From: Holophagae bacterium
GTDB lineage: Bacteria; Acidobacteriota; Thermoanaerobaculia; Thermoanaerobaculales; Sulfomarinibacteraceae
DNA length: 7,687 bases
Direction: 5' to 3'
Assembly: GCA_030637505.1 (NCBI GenBank)
Contig: DAOWGJ010000373.1
Span: forward strand, 1-7,687
Part shown: positions 1 through 5,705 of the stretch, piece by piece
Layout: each line of letters begins with the position of its first letter
How positions within the stretch are numbered: the first letter of the stretch is position 1
Translations under genes and position numbers: made by a program
The notes under the pieces: generated by a model
Told to the model about the DNA's origin: nothing
Seen by the model: the letters and a program-made list of their open reading frames with translations, nothing else
Database searches by the model: none

Positions 1-392
1 ACCAGGGCTTGCCGTCTGACTGCGTCGATTGTCATTTGGACGACTATCAGGGGACCACCGACCCGGATCATAGTGCCGCCGGCTTTCCAACGACCTGCGA
101 GACCTGCCACAACATTGGTGATTCAACATGGGATCAGGGAGACTTCAACCACATCTGGTTCCCGATCGACTCAGGCAACCACCGGGGTTTCGACTGCAAT
201 GAATGCCACCCGAACCCTGGGACCTTTGCGATCTTTACCTGCACGACTGCATGCCATCCGCGGTCCGAGGCGGATGACGATCACAGTGAGGTGGCGGGTT
301 ATATCTACGATTCTCCAGCTTGCCTCTCCTGCCACCCGAACGGGGAGGAAGGGTTTACGAGAATGATCAGGTCTCATGGTCGCCGCCGCTGA
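1..392 (+). CDS. Multiheme c-type cytochrome (3' part; 5' end outside window)
   Basis: The frame is open to the left edge, so the gene is truncated and the true start is not visible. A TTG at position 9 is only an internal codon. Numbered from that codon, the visible 127 residues hold five haem-attachment motifs: CVDCH (5-9), CETCH (30-34), CNECH (63-67), an expanded CTTACH (78-83) and CLSCH (105-109). Five further histidines (21, 48, 58, 92, 123) equal the number of haems, which suits bis-histidine ligation. The HxxxFxxxCxxCH-like spacing (for example HSAAGFPTTCETCH) resembles the cytochrome c3/c7 superfamily. Such proteins are exported, receive haem in the periplasm, and carry electrons in respiration or extracellular electron transfer. 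The stop lies inside the next gene, a predicted outer-membrane barrel, which hints at a shared complex. The number of haems upstream is unknown. Covalent haem binding is near certain; the exact electron partner is not. Confidence 0.88.
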   Translation, partial: QGLPSDCVDCHLDDYQGTTDPDHSAAGFPTTCETCHNIGDSTWDQGDFNHIWFPIDSGNHRGFDCNECHPNPGTFAIFTCTTACHPRSEADDDHSEVAGYIYDSPACLSCHPNGEEGFTRMIRSHGRRR

Positions 393-1740
393 GCCTCGAT
401 GCCGAGTCGGGGGTGGGCAGGCAACGAAGGTCGCTCGATCGGCCGGCGGGGCCCTCGTTCTGGCAGCCGTCCTATTCCTCGTAGGCGCAAGTCCGGCCGG
501 CGCACAGAATGCGCCGAGAGGCCGGTTCGCGCTTTTTGGAAACTGGGCACAGCGAACGGATGCCTCAGGCCAAAGTTCTGACTACTCGGATCTCATTGGT
601 CGTTTCAACCTCGAGTCCGATCACACGTCCGACTCCCTTTTCGAATATGCCTTCGATGTGCGCCTCGCAGTGTACCCGTCAACTGAACGAGACAGCGTCT
701 TGAGCCTTTACGATGCCTATGTCGGGTTGCGCACTGCCAATGGTCGACTGAGGGTCCGTGCCGGCCAGCAGTGGATCCGTGAACTCGGAGGGCTCGGGTC
801 CATCGGTGGCCTTTTCGCCGAGTACCGTCTGCCCGGAAATTCGACACTCGGCAGTTGGCGTTTCGGTCTTTTTGGGGGGCTCGAACCTCAATATTATGAC
901 GCGGGCTATGCCGAAAAGGTGACCAAGGCGGGCACCTTCGTTGCTCTTGACGGTAAACACGGCCGACGTCACGTGCTTGGTTGGGTCATGATCCGTAACT
1001 CTGATCTGATCGAGCGCTCGGTGGCCGTCTTCAACAACTTTTTCTCGGTCGCCTCCAAACTCTATGTTTACCAAGCGTTGGAGTACGATCTCCAAGGGCC
1101 GGCAGACCTCGGCGGCGGTGGTTTGACCTACCTTTTGGTTAACATCAGATATAGGCCCGTGGATTTTCTCGAGATTCAGGGGAACTACCACGATGGGCGG
1201 TCGATCGACGCGCGCACAATTACCGAAGACGCAATTGCGGGACGCCCGGTAACCCCCGAGGCTCTCGAAGGACTGCTTTTCGAGTCGGGTCAGCTCCGGC
1301 TGACCTGGACGCCGGCACGTGGCATCCGCCTCTGGGCCGCGATAGGCAGTGATCGATACAGCCGGGACGATGAGACCCGCGACCGCCTTCAGTTCGGCGC
1401 TCACTTTGCCGACCTCTTCGGAACTGGAGTCGACTTGTCTGGGACGAGCACTCAGTTCAAGACCCGCGACGAGACGTACGATGCGCTGTATCTGTCGCTG
1501 GGACGCTCTTTCAACCGGGAGGTTTATGTGTCGTTCGACTACAGCAAGGCGCTCGCCTACTACCGGTATGACAGCGCTGACGGTGGCGAGGTCGTCGCGC
1601 GGCCGAACAGCGACCGCTTTTCGCTATCGGCAAATATCAATTTCAGCCGGGAATGGACTCTGCTCCTGACCACCGAGTACGTCGATCATGAGACGTTCGA
1701 GGAGGCTCGGGGGTTGGCGGGAATCATCTTCCGGTTTTGA
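376..1740 (+). CDS. Outer-membrane beta-barrel protein paired with the cytochrome
   Basis: This 454-residue protein has a long, basic N-terminus, a hydrophobic stretch (about residues 23-38) and a signal-peptidase-I-like site AGA-Q at about 43/44. The rest is rich in alternating hydrophobic/polar segments with aromatic girdle residues, such as GRFALFGNW and LYVYQALEYDL. It ends in phenylalanine (GIIFRF), the usual C-terminal signal for BAM-assembled barrels. A mature length of about 410 residues would allow roughly 18-20 strands, but I did not model this. The ATG at 376 is the first possible start because an in-frame TGA lies at 364-366. No strong Shine-Dalgarno lies close by. The 17-bp overlap with the upstream cytochrome suggests translational coupling. 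From its position it could be the porin sheath of a porin-cytochrome conduit (compare MtrB of Shewanella and OmbB of Geobacter). No MtrB-specific motif is recognised, so an ordinary porin remains possible. Confidence 0.82.
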   Translation: MVAAAEPRCRVGGGQATKVARSAGGALVLAAVLFLVGASPAGAQNAPRGRFALFGNWAQRTDASGQSSDYSDLIGRFNLESDHTSDSLFEYAFDVRLAVYPSTERDSVLSLYDAYVGLRTANGRLRVRAGQQWIRELGGLGSIGGLFAEYRLPGNSTLGSWRFGLFGGLEPQYYDAGYAEKVTKAGTFVALDGKHGRRHVLGWVMIRNSDLIERSVAVFNNFFSVASKLYVYQALEYDLQGPADLGGGGLTYLLVNIRYRPVDFLEIQGNYHDGRSIDARTITEDAIAGRPVTPEALEGLLFESGQLRLTWTPARGIRLWAAIGSDRYSRDDETRDRLQFGAHFADLFGTGVDLSGTSTQFKTRDETYDALYLSLGRSFNREVYVSFDYSKALAYYRYDSADGGEVVARPNSDRFSLSANINFSREWTLLLTTEYVDHETFEEARGLAGIIFRF

Positions 1741-1818
1741 AACCAGCCCCGGGCTATGATGCAGGCCCGTGATCGAGGTCACCGACGGGGAGATTGTTAG
1801 CGTTACGATAGATTCATC

Positions 1819-3279
1819 ATGCTCCGATCAACCCCAGAGTCCGGGCCTCTAGTCTTCGTCGTTGCGGTTTTGCTGATGTGGCCGATCTCGGCGGCGATGG
1901 CCGCGGATTACGAGGTCGGGCCGGAACAGGCCTTGGGCAGCATCTCTCAAGTTCCGTGGGAGAGTCTGATGCCGGGTGACCGGGTCCTGATTCATTGGAG
2001 GGCGGCGCCGTACGCCGAGAAGTGGGTCATCTGCCGGCAGGGTACCGAGGCCGACCCTATCGTCGTCAGCGGTGTGCCCGGGCCTTTTGGAGAGCTTCCC
2101 ATCATCGATGGAAGGGAGGCTACCACCCGCACTGCGTTGGACTTCTGGAACGAGGGTCGGGGAGTGATCAAGATCGGAGGGGCGAACAACCCGCCGGATT
2201 CGCTACCGGCCCACATCGTCATCGAAAACCTGGACATCCGTTCGGGTCGGCCACCTTACGGATTTACCGACACCGATGGGCACGCAGCTTCCTACCAAAA
2301 CAACGCAGCCTCGATCTACGTCGAGAAGGTGACCGACCTCGTCATCCGTAACTGCATCCTGCGAGATTCCGGCAACGGCCTGTTCATCGGCGCGTACGAC
2401 GGTGAGACCGAGAACATACTGATCGAGGGCAATTGGATCTACGACAACGGCATCGAGGGATCAATCTACGAGCACAATACTTACACTGCGGCCATCGGAA
2501 TAACCTACCAGTACAACCGTTTCGGACCCCTGCGCGGTACTGCGGGCGGCAACAATCTCAAGGATCGGTCCGCGGGTCTGGTGGTGCGCTGGAACTGGAT
2601 CGAACGCGGCAACCGGCAGCTTGATTTGGTAGATGCCGAAGACAGCTCCGTGCTGGTCAACCATCCTTCCTACAACGAGACCCACGTCTACGGCAACGTC
2701 TTGATCGAGGCCGAGGGAACGGACAACTCCCAAATCGTGCACTACGGCGGTGACAGCGGGACCACAGCGGATTACCGTAAAGGCACCTTGTACTTCTACA
2801 ACAACACCGTCGTCTCCACCCGTTCCGGCAATACGACCCTGATGCGGCTCTCAACCAACGACGAAACGGCCGACGTGCGCAACAACATCATCTACACCAC
2901 CGCCACCGGCAGCCACTTGGCGATGCTGTCGTCATCGGGTGTGATGGACCTCGGGCACAACTGGTTGACCAGCGGTTGGGTGACCAGCCACAGCTCGTTC
3001 AACGGTGTGTTGAACGACGACGGCACCAATCTCGAGGGCAGTGATCCTGGCTTCGCCGAGGACTTCGCGCTCCAGACGGAATCAGTGTGCGTGGACGCCG
3101 GTACCACCCTCAATCCCGCCGTCCTGCCGGATCACGCCCTGGTCAGGCAGTACGTGCTCCACAGAAAGAGCACGACTCGCCCCGCCGATGGAGCCCTGGA
3201 CCTCGGCGCCTTCGAGTCCGGGCTGATCTTTGCGGACGGATTTGAGAGTGGGGGAGTCGGGCAGTGGTCGGCGCCGTGA
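1819..3279 (+). CDS. Secreted right-handed parallel beta-helix protein
   Basis: This 486-residue protein has an N-terminal signal sequence (hydrophobic residues 11-26, likely cleavage near AMA-A at 28/29). It is the first start after an in-frame TAG at 1798-1800, although no good Shine-Dalgarno precedes it. Residues 131-360 contain repeated short strands with Asn turns (IVIENLDI, LVIRNCIL, ILIEGNWIYDNG, LYFYNNTVV, VRNNIIYT), the pattern of pectin-lyase-fold PbH1 repeats. The block around 244-272, including NNLKDRSAGLVVRWNW and RQLDLVDAED, resembles a conserved region I recall from proteins annotated as polysaccharide-degrading beta-helices. The DAGTT and DLGAFES segments near 426-467 match the usual end of such helices. 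Residues 471-483 (FADGFESGGVGQW) form a terminal tail often seen on secreted proteins in some lineages. Likely extracellular or surface-bound polysaccharide lyase or binding protein; substrate and catalytic residues cannot be named. Confidence 0.85.
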   Translation: MLRSTPESGPLVFVVAVLLMWPISAAMAADYEVGPEQALGSISQVPWESLMPGDRVLIHWRAAPYAEKWVICRQGTEADPIVVSGVPGPFGELPIIDGREATTRTALDFWNEGRGVIKIGGANNPPDSLPAHIVIENLDIRSGRPPYGFTDTDGHAASYQNNAASIYVEKVTDLVIRNCILRDSGNGLFIGAYDGETENILIEGNWIYDNGIEGSIYEHNTYTAAIGITYQYNRFGPLRGTAGGNNLKDRSAGLVVRWNWIERGNRQLDLVDAEDSSVLVNHPSYNETHVYGNVLIEAEGTDNSQIVHYGGDSGTTADYRKGTLYFYNNTVVSTRSGNTTLMRLSTNDETADVRNNIIYTTATGSHLAMLSSSGVMDLGHNWLTSGWVTSHSSFNGVLNDDGTNLEGSDPGFAEDFALQTESVCVDAGTTLNPAVLPDHALVRQYVLHRKSTTRPADGALDLGAFESGLIFADGFESGGVGQWSAP

Positions 3280-3311
3280 GCTGAAAAAGCCGACGCCTTA
3301 GCCACTGGTAA

Positions 3312-3342
3312 AATGCCACAACAAGAGTAGCCACAAAAAGGC
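3312..3342 (+). repeat. Left outer A-run arm of the repeat island
   Basis: The 15-base string TAGCCACAAAAAGGC (3328-3342) is exactly the reverse complement of 3652-3666. An adjoining AATGCCAC (3312-3319) matches the reverse complement of 3680-3687. The arm continues as degenerate GCACGAAAAAGCAC units to about 3354. Similar GCCACAAAAAGGCAC strings are a familiar low-complexity dispersed repeat in many environmental genomes, often giving spurious proteins with HKKAQKGTK-like peptides. That last point is from memory. Confidence 0.7.
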
Positions 3343-3384
3343 ACGAAAAAGCACAAAAAAAGGGAAAAGACTCCTAACCCCTAC

Positions 3385-3409
3385 CATACCTATCCCCTTC
3401 GCTCAGGTT
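3385..3409 (+). repeat. Left arm of perfect 25-bp inverted repeat
   Basis: This arm (beginning CATACCTATCCCC and ending GCTCAGGTT) is the exact reverse complement of 3557-3581 over all 25 bases. The two arms flank the REP-like pair, 31 bp from its left edge. The match stops abruptly on both sides. A perfect 25-bp match at 147 bp separation is far beyond chance and suggests either the boundary of an inserted element or a long hairpin in RNA. Confidence 0.9.
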
Positions 3410-3440
3410 GATCGCCATGAGCACCGATTCAAATGTGGAA

Positions 3441-3521
3441 GCGGGCCCTAAAGGACCCGCCTACGAACTCAACCTACATAGATACAACAAGATAAACGTA
3501 GGCACGTCCTTCAGGGCGTGT
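3441..3521. repeat. Inverted pair of REP-like hairpins (REPIN/BIME-like)
   Basis: The right unit, read on the + strand, is GTAG (3498-3501) followed directly by an 8-bp stem GCACGTCC, loop TTCA and GGGCGTGT (3502-3521). The left unit, read on the - strand, is GTAG (complement of 3461-3464) followed by GCGGGTCC, loop TTTA and GGGCCCGC (complement of 3441-3460). The units are homologous in opposite orientation and about 33 bp apart. They differ at stem positions 3 and 4, and both changes are compensated on the other side of the stem; both keep a T.G wobble at stem position 6. A 5' GTAG next to an imperfect hairpin is the recognition signature described for REP elements handled by RAYT (TnpA-REP, IS200/IS605-like) transposases. 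No such transposase is in the window, so this would be a non-autonomous copy. Confidence 0.72.
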
Positions 3522-3556
3522 ACAACGGCCGCTCCGAATGGGAGACCGCACACGGG

Positions 3557-3581
3557 AACCTGAGCGAAGGGGATAGGTATG
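3557..3581 (-). repeat. Right arm of perfect 25-bp inverted repeat
   Basis: This is the partner of 3385-3409 (begins AACCTGAGCG, ends ATAGGTATG). It lies 35 bp to the right of the REP-like pair. Just beyond it is a T run (3588-3593) that might help end transcription of the + strand if the long hairpin forms, but the 147-nt loop makes a simple intrinsic terminator doubtful. Confidence 0.9.
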
Positions 3582-3639
3582 ACCTACTTTTTTGAGGGTT
3601 TCAAGGAAAATTCTCATTGCTCTCAATATCCTTCTTTTC

Positions 3640-3687
3640 GTGCCTTTTTGCGCCTTTTTGTGGCTATTTCCCCCTCTTCGTGGCATT
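3640..3687 (-). repeat. Right outer T-run arm of the repeat island
   Basis: This segment contains two tandem near-copies of GCCTTTTTG (3642-3650 and 3652-3660) followed by TGGCTA, and then GTGGCATT at 3680-3687. Read on the - strand it matches the left outer arm in the same order, with small insertions. It lies just downstream of the end of the - strand gene at 3717, so transcripts of that gene would run into it. Confidence 0.7.
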
Positions 3688-3716
3688 GCACTCGAGTTTG
3701 GCGAGCGCCTGTACCC

Positions 3717-4712
3717 TCAGGCACTTCGTCGTCGTCTCCTGAGGAGGAACGCGGCCAGAGAAACGGCGATCATCACCCCTCCGAGACCGGTGAAGAGTTT
3801 GAGCCCGAAGGTGGTTTTTTCGTTGTGCCCCGCGCCGGTTTCGTCGTGGTGGATGACGCCGTAACGAGCGGGAATCGGCAGGCCTGAAACCAGGGCAAGG
3901 TCCATGTCAAATCCGCCATCGGCATCCCAGGCCCACATCAGACCGCGGATAGGGCCGGCGGCGGCCCACGGCGGAAGTTCCATTTGATCGTAAAAGGGCA
4001 TCGCCCACAGGGCGCCGCGGCTTCCCGCGACGGGGAGGCGATAGAGCCCCGAGCTGACCTCGTCGTTTCCGGTGTCGATCAACAATGTGTGGTCGTCGAT
4101 CGTGATGCCGAGGTCTGTCGTTGCCAGCTGTCGAATCTGGTCGTAATCATACTCAACCTGAAATGAGGCCAGATTCTCACCGATGTCTTGCAGACGGCTG
4201 ACGACGCCCTCGAGGACGATTGCGGTCAGCCAGGTCTTTCGCTCCGGGTCGTCGGCGCTGAAAAATGGTGACACCGCCCACACCGCCCCGTCGGTTCCGG
4301 AAACGGGCGCCAGGATTCGTTCGCCCCTCAGCTCGTCGTCCCCGATCGACCGCGGGCTGACGACGGCCAGGGAGATGGCGCCGGCATCGAGGCCGGCCGA
4401 CAGGCGAACGCGGTTCCCGAGGAACGGGGCCAGGGTCGCGGGATCGCCCTCGGCAAGGTTGACCTCGTACGTGATGTCAGTTGGTTTGAGGGTGAAATGT
4501 GGGCGTTCGGTCAGTGTGGCGAACAGACGGTGGTCAACATCGAGGCCGGCGTCGAGTTCCACCGCAATCCGGTCGTGCTCGGCAAAGAGGCCGATCGCTT
4601 CGTTAATGGTGACCGGACGAGCCTCGGTGGCGACCGGTGGATGCATCAGATAACCGACCACCCCGAGAGCGATCGAGGCCAGACCAAGCAGCAAACAACC
4701 CCAACGAAGCAT
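3717..4712 (-). CDS. Bitopic membrane protein with large extracytoplasmic domain, unknown function
   Basis: This 331-residue protein is not recognised as a known family. A hydrophobic segment at residues 4-23 looks like an uncleaved anchor or signal sequence, and a second at about 306-324 is followed by RRRRR and two residues. That basic tail should stay in the cytoplasm by the positive-inside rule. Both ends would then be cytoplasmic, with about 280 residues outside. This central part has alternating beta-like segments (FTLKPTDITYEVNLAEG, VRLSAGLDAGAISLAVVSP) and two short related motifs, GAVWAVSPFF (about 143-152) and GALWAMPFYD, which suggest an internally duplicated domain. A strong Shine-Dalgarno (GGGAGGA, complement of 4719-4725) sits 6 nt before the ATG. 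It lies 124 bp downstream of another membrane-protein gene on the same strand and could share its transcript. Confidence 0.82.
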   Translation of the reverse strand: MLRWGCLLLGLASIALGVVGYLMHPPVATEARPVTINEAIGLFAEHDRIAVELDAGLDVDHRLFATLTERPHFTLKPTDITYEVNLAEGDPATLAPFLGNRVRLSAGLDAGAISLAVVSPRSIGDDELRGERILAPVSGTDGAVWAVSPFFSADDPERKTWLTAIVLEGVVSRLQDIGENLASFQVEYDYDQIRQLATTDLGITIDDHTLLIDTGNDEVSSGLYRLPVAGSRGALWAMPFYDQMELPPWAAAGPIRGLMWAWDADGGFDMDLALVSGLPIPARYGVIHHDETGAGHNEKTTFGLKLFTGLGGVMIAVSLAAFLLRRRRRSA

Positions 4713-4718
4713 CCTGAG

Positions 4719-4725
4719 TCCTCCC
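4719..4725 (-). promoter_or_regulatory. Ribosome binding site of the 3717-4712 gene
   Basis: On the - strand GGGAGGA lies 6 nt upstream of the ATG at 4712. It fits the anti-Shine-Dalgarno well and fixes the start. Confidence 0.75.
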
Positions 4726-4836
4726 TTGCCCTCGCACGGCTGGCTGTCGGGTCGAGGGCTCGTGGACCATTAGATCATAGGCAGGTTGGACCCAATGCCG
4801 CGCCGACCGCCCGGATACGATGCTGAGAGGCCGGAT

Positions 4837-5346
4837 TCAGTGATTCTGGTTCCGGCGGCTTGATCCGAGAACGGCCATGCCGATTGGGAGGGTGAGGGCG
4901 ACGATGAGCGCTGCCAACACCATCAGATTGGCTGCGCCCGGAAGCCAGGAGTCCATACGGGAAAGGAGAATCCCGTGTGGCAGGAGGGCGGCAGCCCAGA
5001 CGGTCAGGACGAAGCCTGCAAATAGGATCCAAGTCAGAACGTAAACCGATAGAAACCTGACTCGGAATTCGAGGGATGTGCGCGAATTGAAGGCCAGAAG
5101 CTGAAAAAAGATGATCGTTAAGAGCCAACATCCAAGGGAGAGAGCCTGCGGAAAACCGTGAAAGCCGCCTACAACTTGAGCGACCTCCAATGAGAGGCGG
5201 GGCAGGGAGACCTCCGAGAGCGCGAAGAGATGAATGGAAGAAATATCGGTTACTACCCCAGCCATGAATGCGGGAACGATGGTGAGGAGCGTGAGAAGCA
5301 CGATCACGAACTCGCGGCCGAGGAATTTACAAGCAGACGAGATCAT
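4837..5346 (-). CDS. Small four-helix integral membrane protein, unknown function
   Basis: From the ATG at 5346 the protein has 169 residues. A longer frame from a TTG at 5373 exists but would translate the ribosome binding site, so the ATG is preferred. Four hydrophobic helices are visible at about residues 13-32, 68-86, 99-121 and 138-160. Positive residues (K7/R11, R89/R95/R97, R164/R165) fall on the side that puts both termini in the cytoplasm. The first external loop (about 33-67) is the longest soluble part. I see no transporter, enzyme or haem-binding signature. A shared transcript with the bitopic membrane protein 124 bp downstream is plausible but unproven. Confidence 0.78.
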   Translation of the reverse strand: MISSACKFLGREFVIVLLTLLTIVPAFMAGVVTDISSIHLFALSEVSLPRLSLEVAQVVGGFHGFPQALSLGCWLLTIIFFQLLAFNSRTSLEFRVRFLSVYVLTWILFAGFVLTVWAAALLPHGILLSRMDSWLPGAANLMVLAALIVALTLPIGMAVLGSSRRNQNH

Positions 5347-5353
5347 CGGTTGG

Positions 5354-5359
5354 CCTCCT
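5354..5359 (-). promoter_or_regulatory. Ribosome binding site that decides the start of the four-helix protein
   Basis: On the - strand AGGAGG lies 7 nt before the ATG at 5346. This ideal spacing is the reason for rejecting the upstream TTG at 5373. Confidence 0.85.
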
Positions 5360-5480
5360 GGTGAAGTTCTCAAACTTTCGAAATCTGTCTGATTCTGCCA
5401 TACCGGGAGGCCTGAAGCCTAAAACGCCTGACATTTCCTACTTCGAGAATCCCCCCTGCGATCCGGATTTGGTCCGCCAC

Positions 5481-5528
5481 TTGCAATATTGTGCGGGTGT
5501 CATTGTATTATTGGTGCAGAACTATAAC
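5481..5528 (+). promoter_or_regulatory. Candidate promoter region for the three-gene cassette
   Basis: The 219-bp gap between divergent genes (5347-5565) must hold promoters for both directions. On the + strand an AT-rich patch contains TTGCAA (5481-5486) and TATTAT (5506-5511) at a 19-bp spacing. A TATAAC (5523-5528) is a better -10 match, but its -35 (TCATTG at 17 bp) is poor. Neither is a strong sigma-70 promoter, and this organism's consensus is unknown. No clear operator palindrome was found. Confidence 0.3.
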
Positions 5529-5565
5529 CGTAGGCTCAAACAGAGTCAAAGAAAAGGAGAAGGTT

Positions 5566-5685
5566 ATGAGATCACGCCTCGCGTTGCTCTTCGCCGTACT
5601 TGCCCTTGTTTCGGTGATGTCTGCATGTGCTTCTGCAGCTCCACCAGCCCCGCAGCAGCTTCCTCCTCCGGCTGACGGTGGTTGA
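5566..5685 (+). CDS. Very small proline-rich lipoprotein (39 residues)
   Basis: The start is the ATG at 5566, with AAGGAG (5554-5559) 6 nt upstream. A longer frame from a GTG at 5491 is unlikely because it would translate this site. The N-terminus is RSR, followed by a hydrophobic stretch (residues 5-17) and a lipobox-like MSAC with Cys21. Signal peptidase II cleavage would leave only 19 residues, rich in Pro, Ala and Gln (APPAPQQLPPPADGG). The residues after the cysteine (Ala, Ser) are not the Asp that retains lipoproteins in the inner membrane of enterics. It is followed 20 bp later by the next gene and probably shares its operon. The mature peptide is too short for an enzyme. It could be an anchor, an assembly partner or an entericidin-like small lipoprotein. 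The function is unknown. Confidence 0.7.
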   Translation: MRSRLALLFAVLALVSVMSACASAAPPAPQQLPPPADGG

Positions 5686-5705
5686 TCAGGCGAAAAGATT
5701 CTGGC

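Larger units (their letters stand above)
3280..3716. repeat. Convergent intergenic region filled with nested inverted repeats
   Basis: This 437-bp gap between convergent genes contains no credible gene. Three tiers of inverted repeats share roughly the same centre (about 3480-3500). The outer tier is A/T-run arms at 3312-3342 and 3652-3687. The middle tier is a perfect 25-bp pair at 3385-3409 and 3557-3581. The inner tier is a REP-like hairpin pair at 3441-3465 and 3497-3521. The short frames crossing it (for example 3592-3864) read through the repeats and are probably not translated. No classical intrinsic terminator (GC hairpin followed directly by a T run) is evident for either flanking gene, so the hairpins themselves may protect or end the transcripts. 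Confidence 0.8.

Noticed and set aside
679..1404. Long minus-strand frame of 241 codons opposite the barrel gene
   Set aside because: It lies wholly antisense to a well-supported gene with a signal peptide and C-terminal Phe. High GC makes such frames common, and its translation shows no domain or signal.
1745..1769. GC-rich palindrome AGCCCCGGGCT and a CGGGC/GCCCG pair after the barrel gene, considered as a terminator
   Set aside because: The palindrome has a one-base loop, the alternative stem has only five pairs, and no T run follows.
1741..1818. Promoter for the beta-helix gene in the 78-bp gap
   Set aside because: TACGAT at 1804-1809 is the only -10-like string and has no matching -35, so it was not listed as a feature.
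3132..3356. Minus-strand frames with FVPFCGYS and HKKAQKGTK-like peptides (also 3474-3686)
   Set aside because: These peptides arise from translating the GCCACAAAAAGGCAC repeat and are familiar spurious predictions.
3312..3687. CRISPR array or insertion sequence in the repeat island
   Set aside because: The repeats are inverted pairs rather than regularly spaced direct repeats, and no transposase or Cas gene is present.
3579..3887. Plus-strand frames at 3579-3887 and 3592-3864, one with a hydrophobic start like a signal peptide
   Set aside because: Both begin in repeat DNA and run into the antisense of the gene ending at 3717. The hydrophobic part comes from translating the T-run repeats.
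5347..5373. Longer form of the four-helix protein from a TTG at 5373
   Set aside because: It would translate across an ideal AGGAGG that serves the ATG at 5346.
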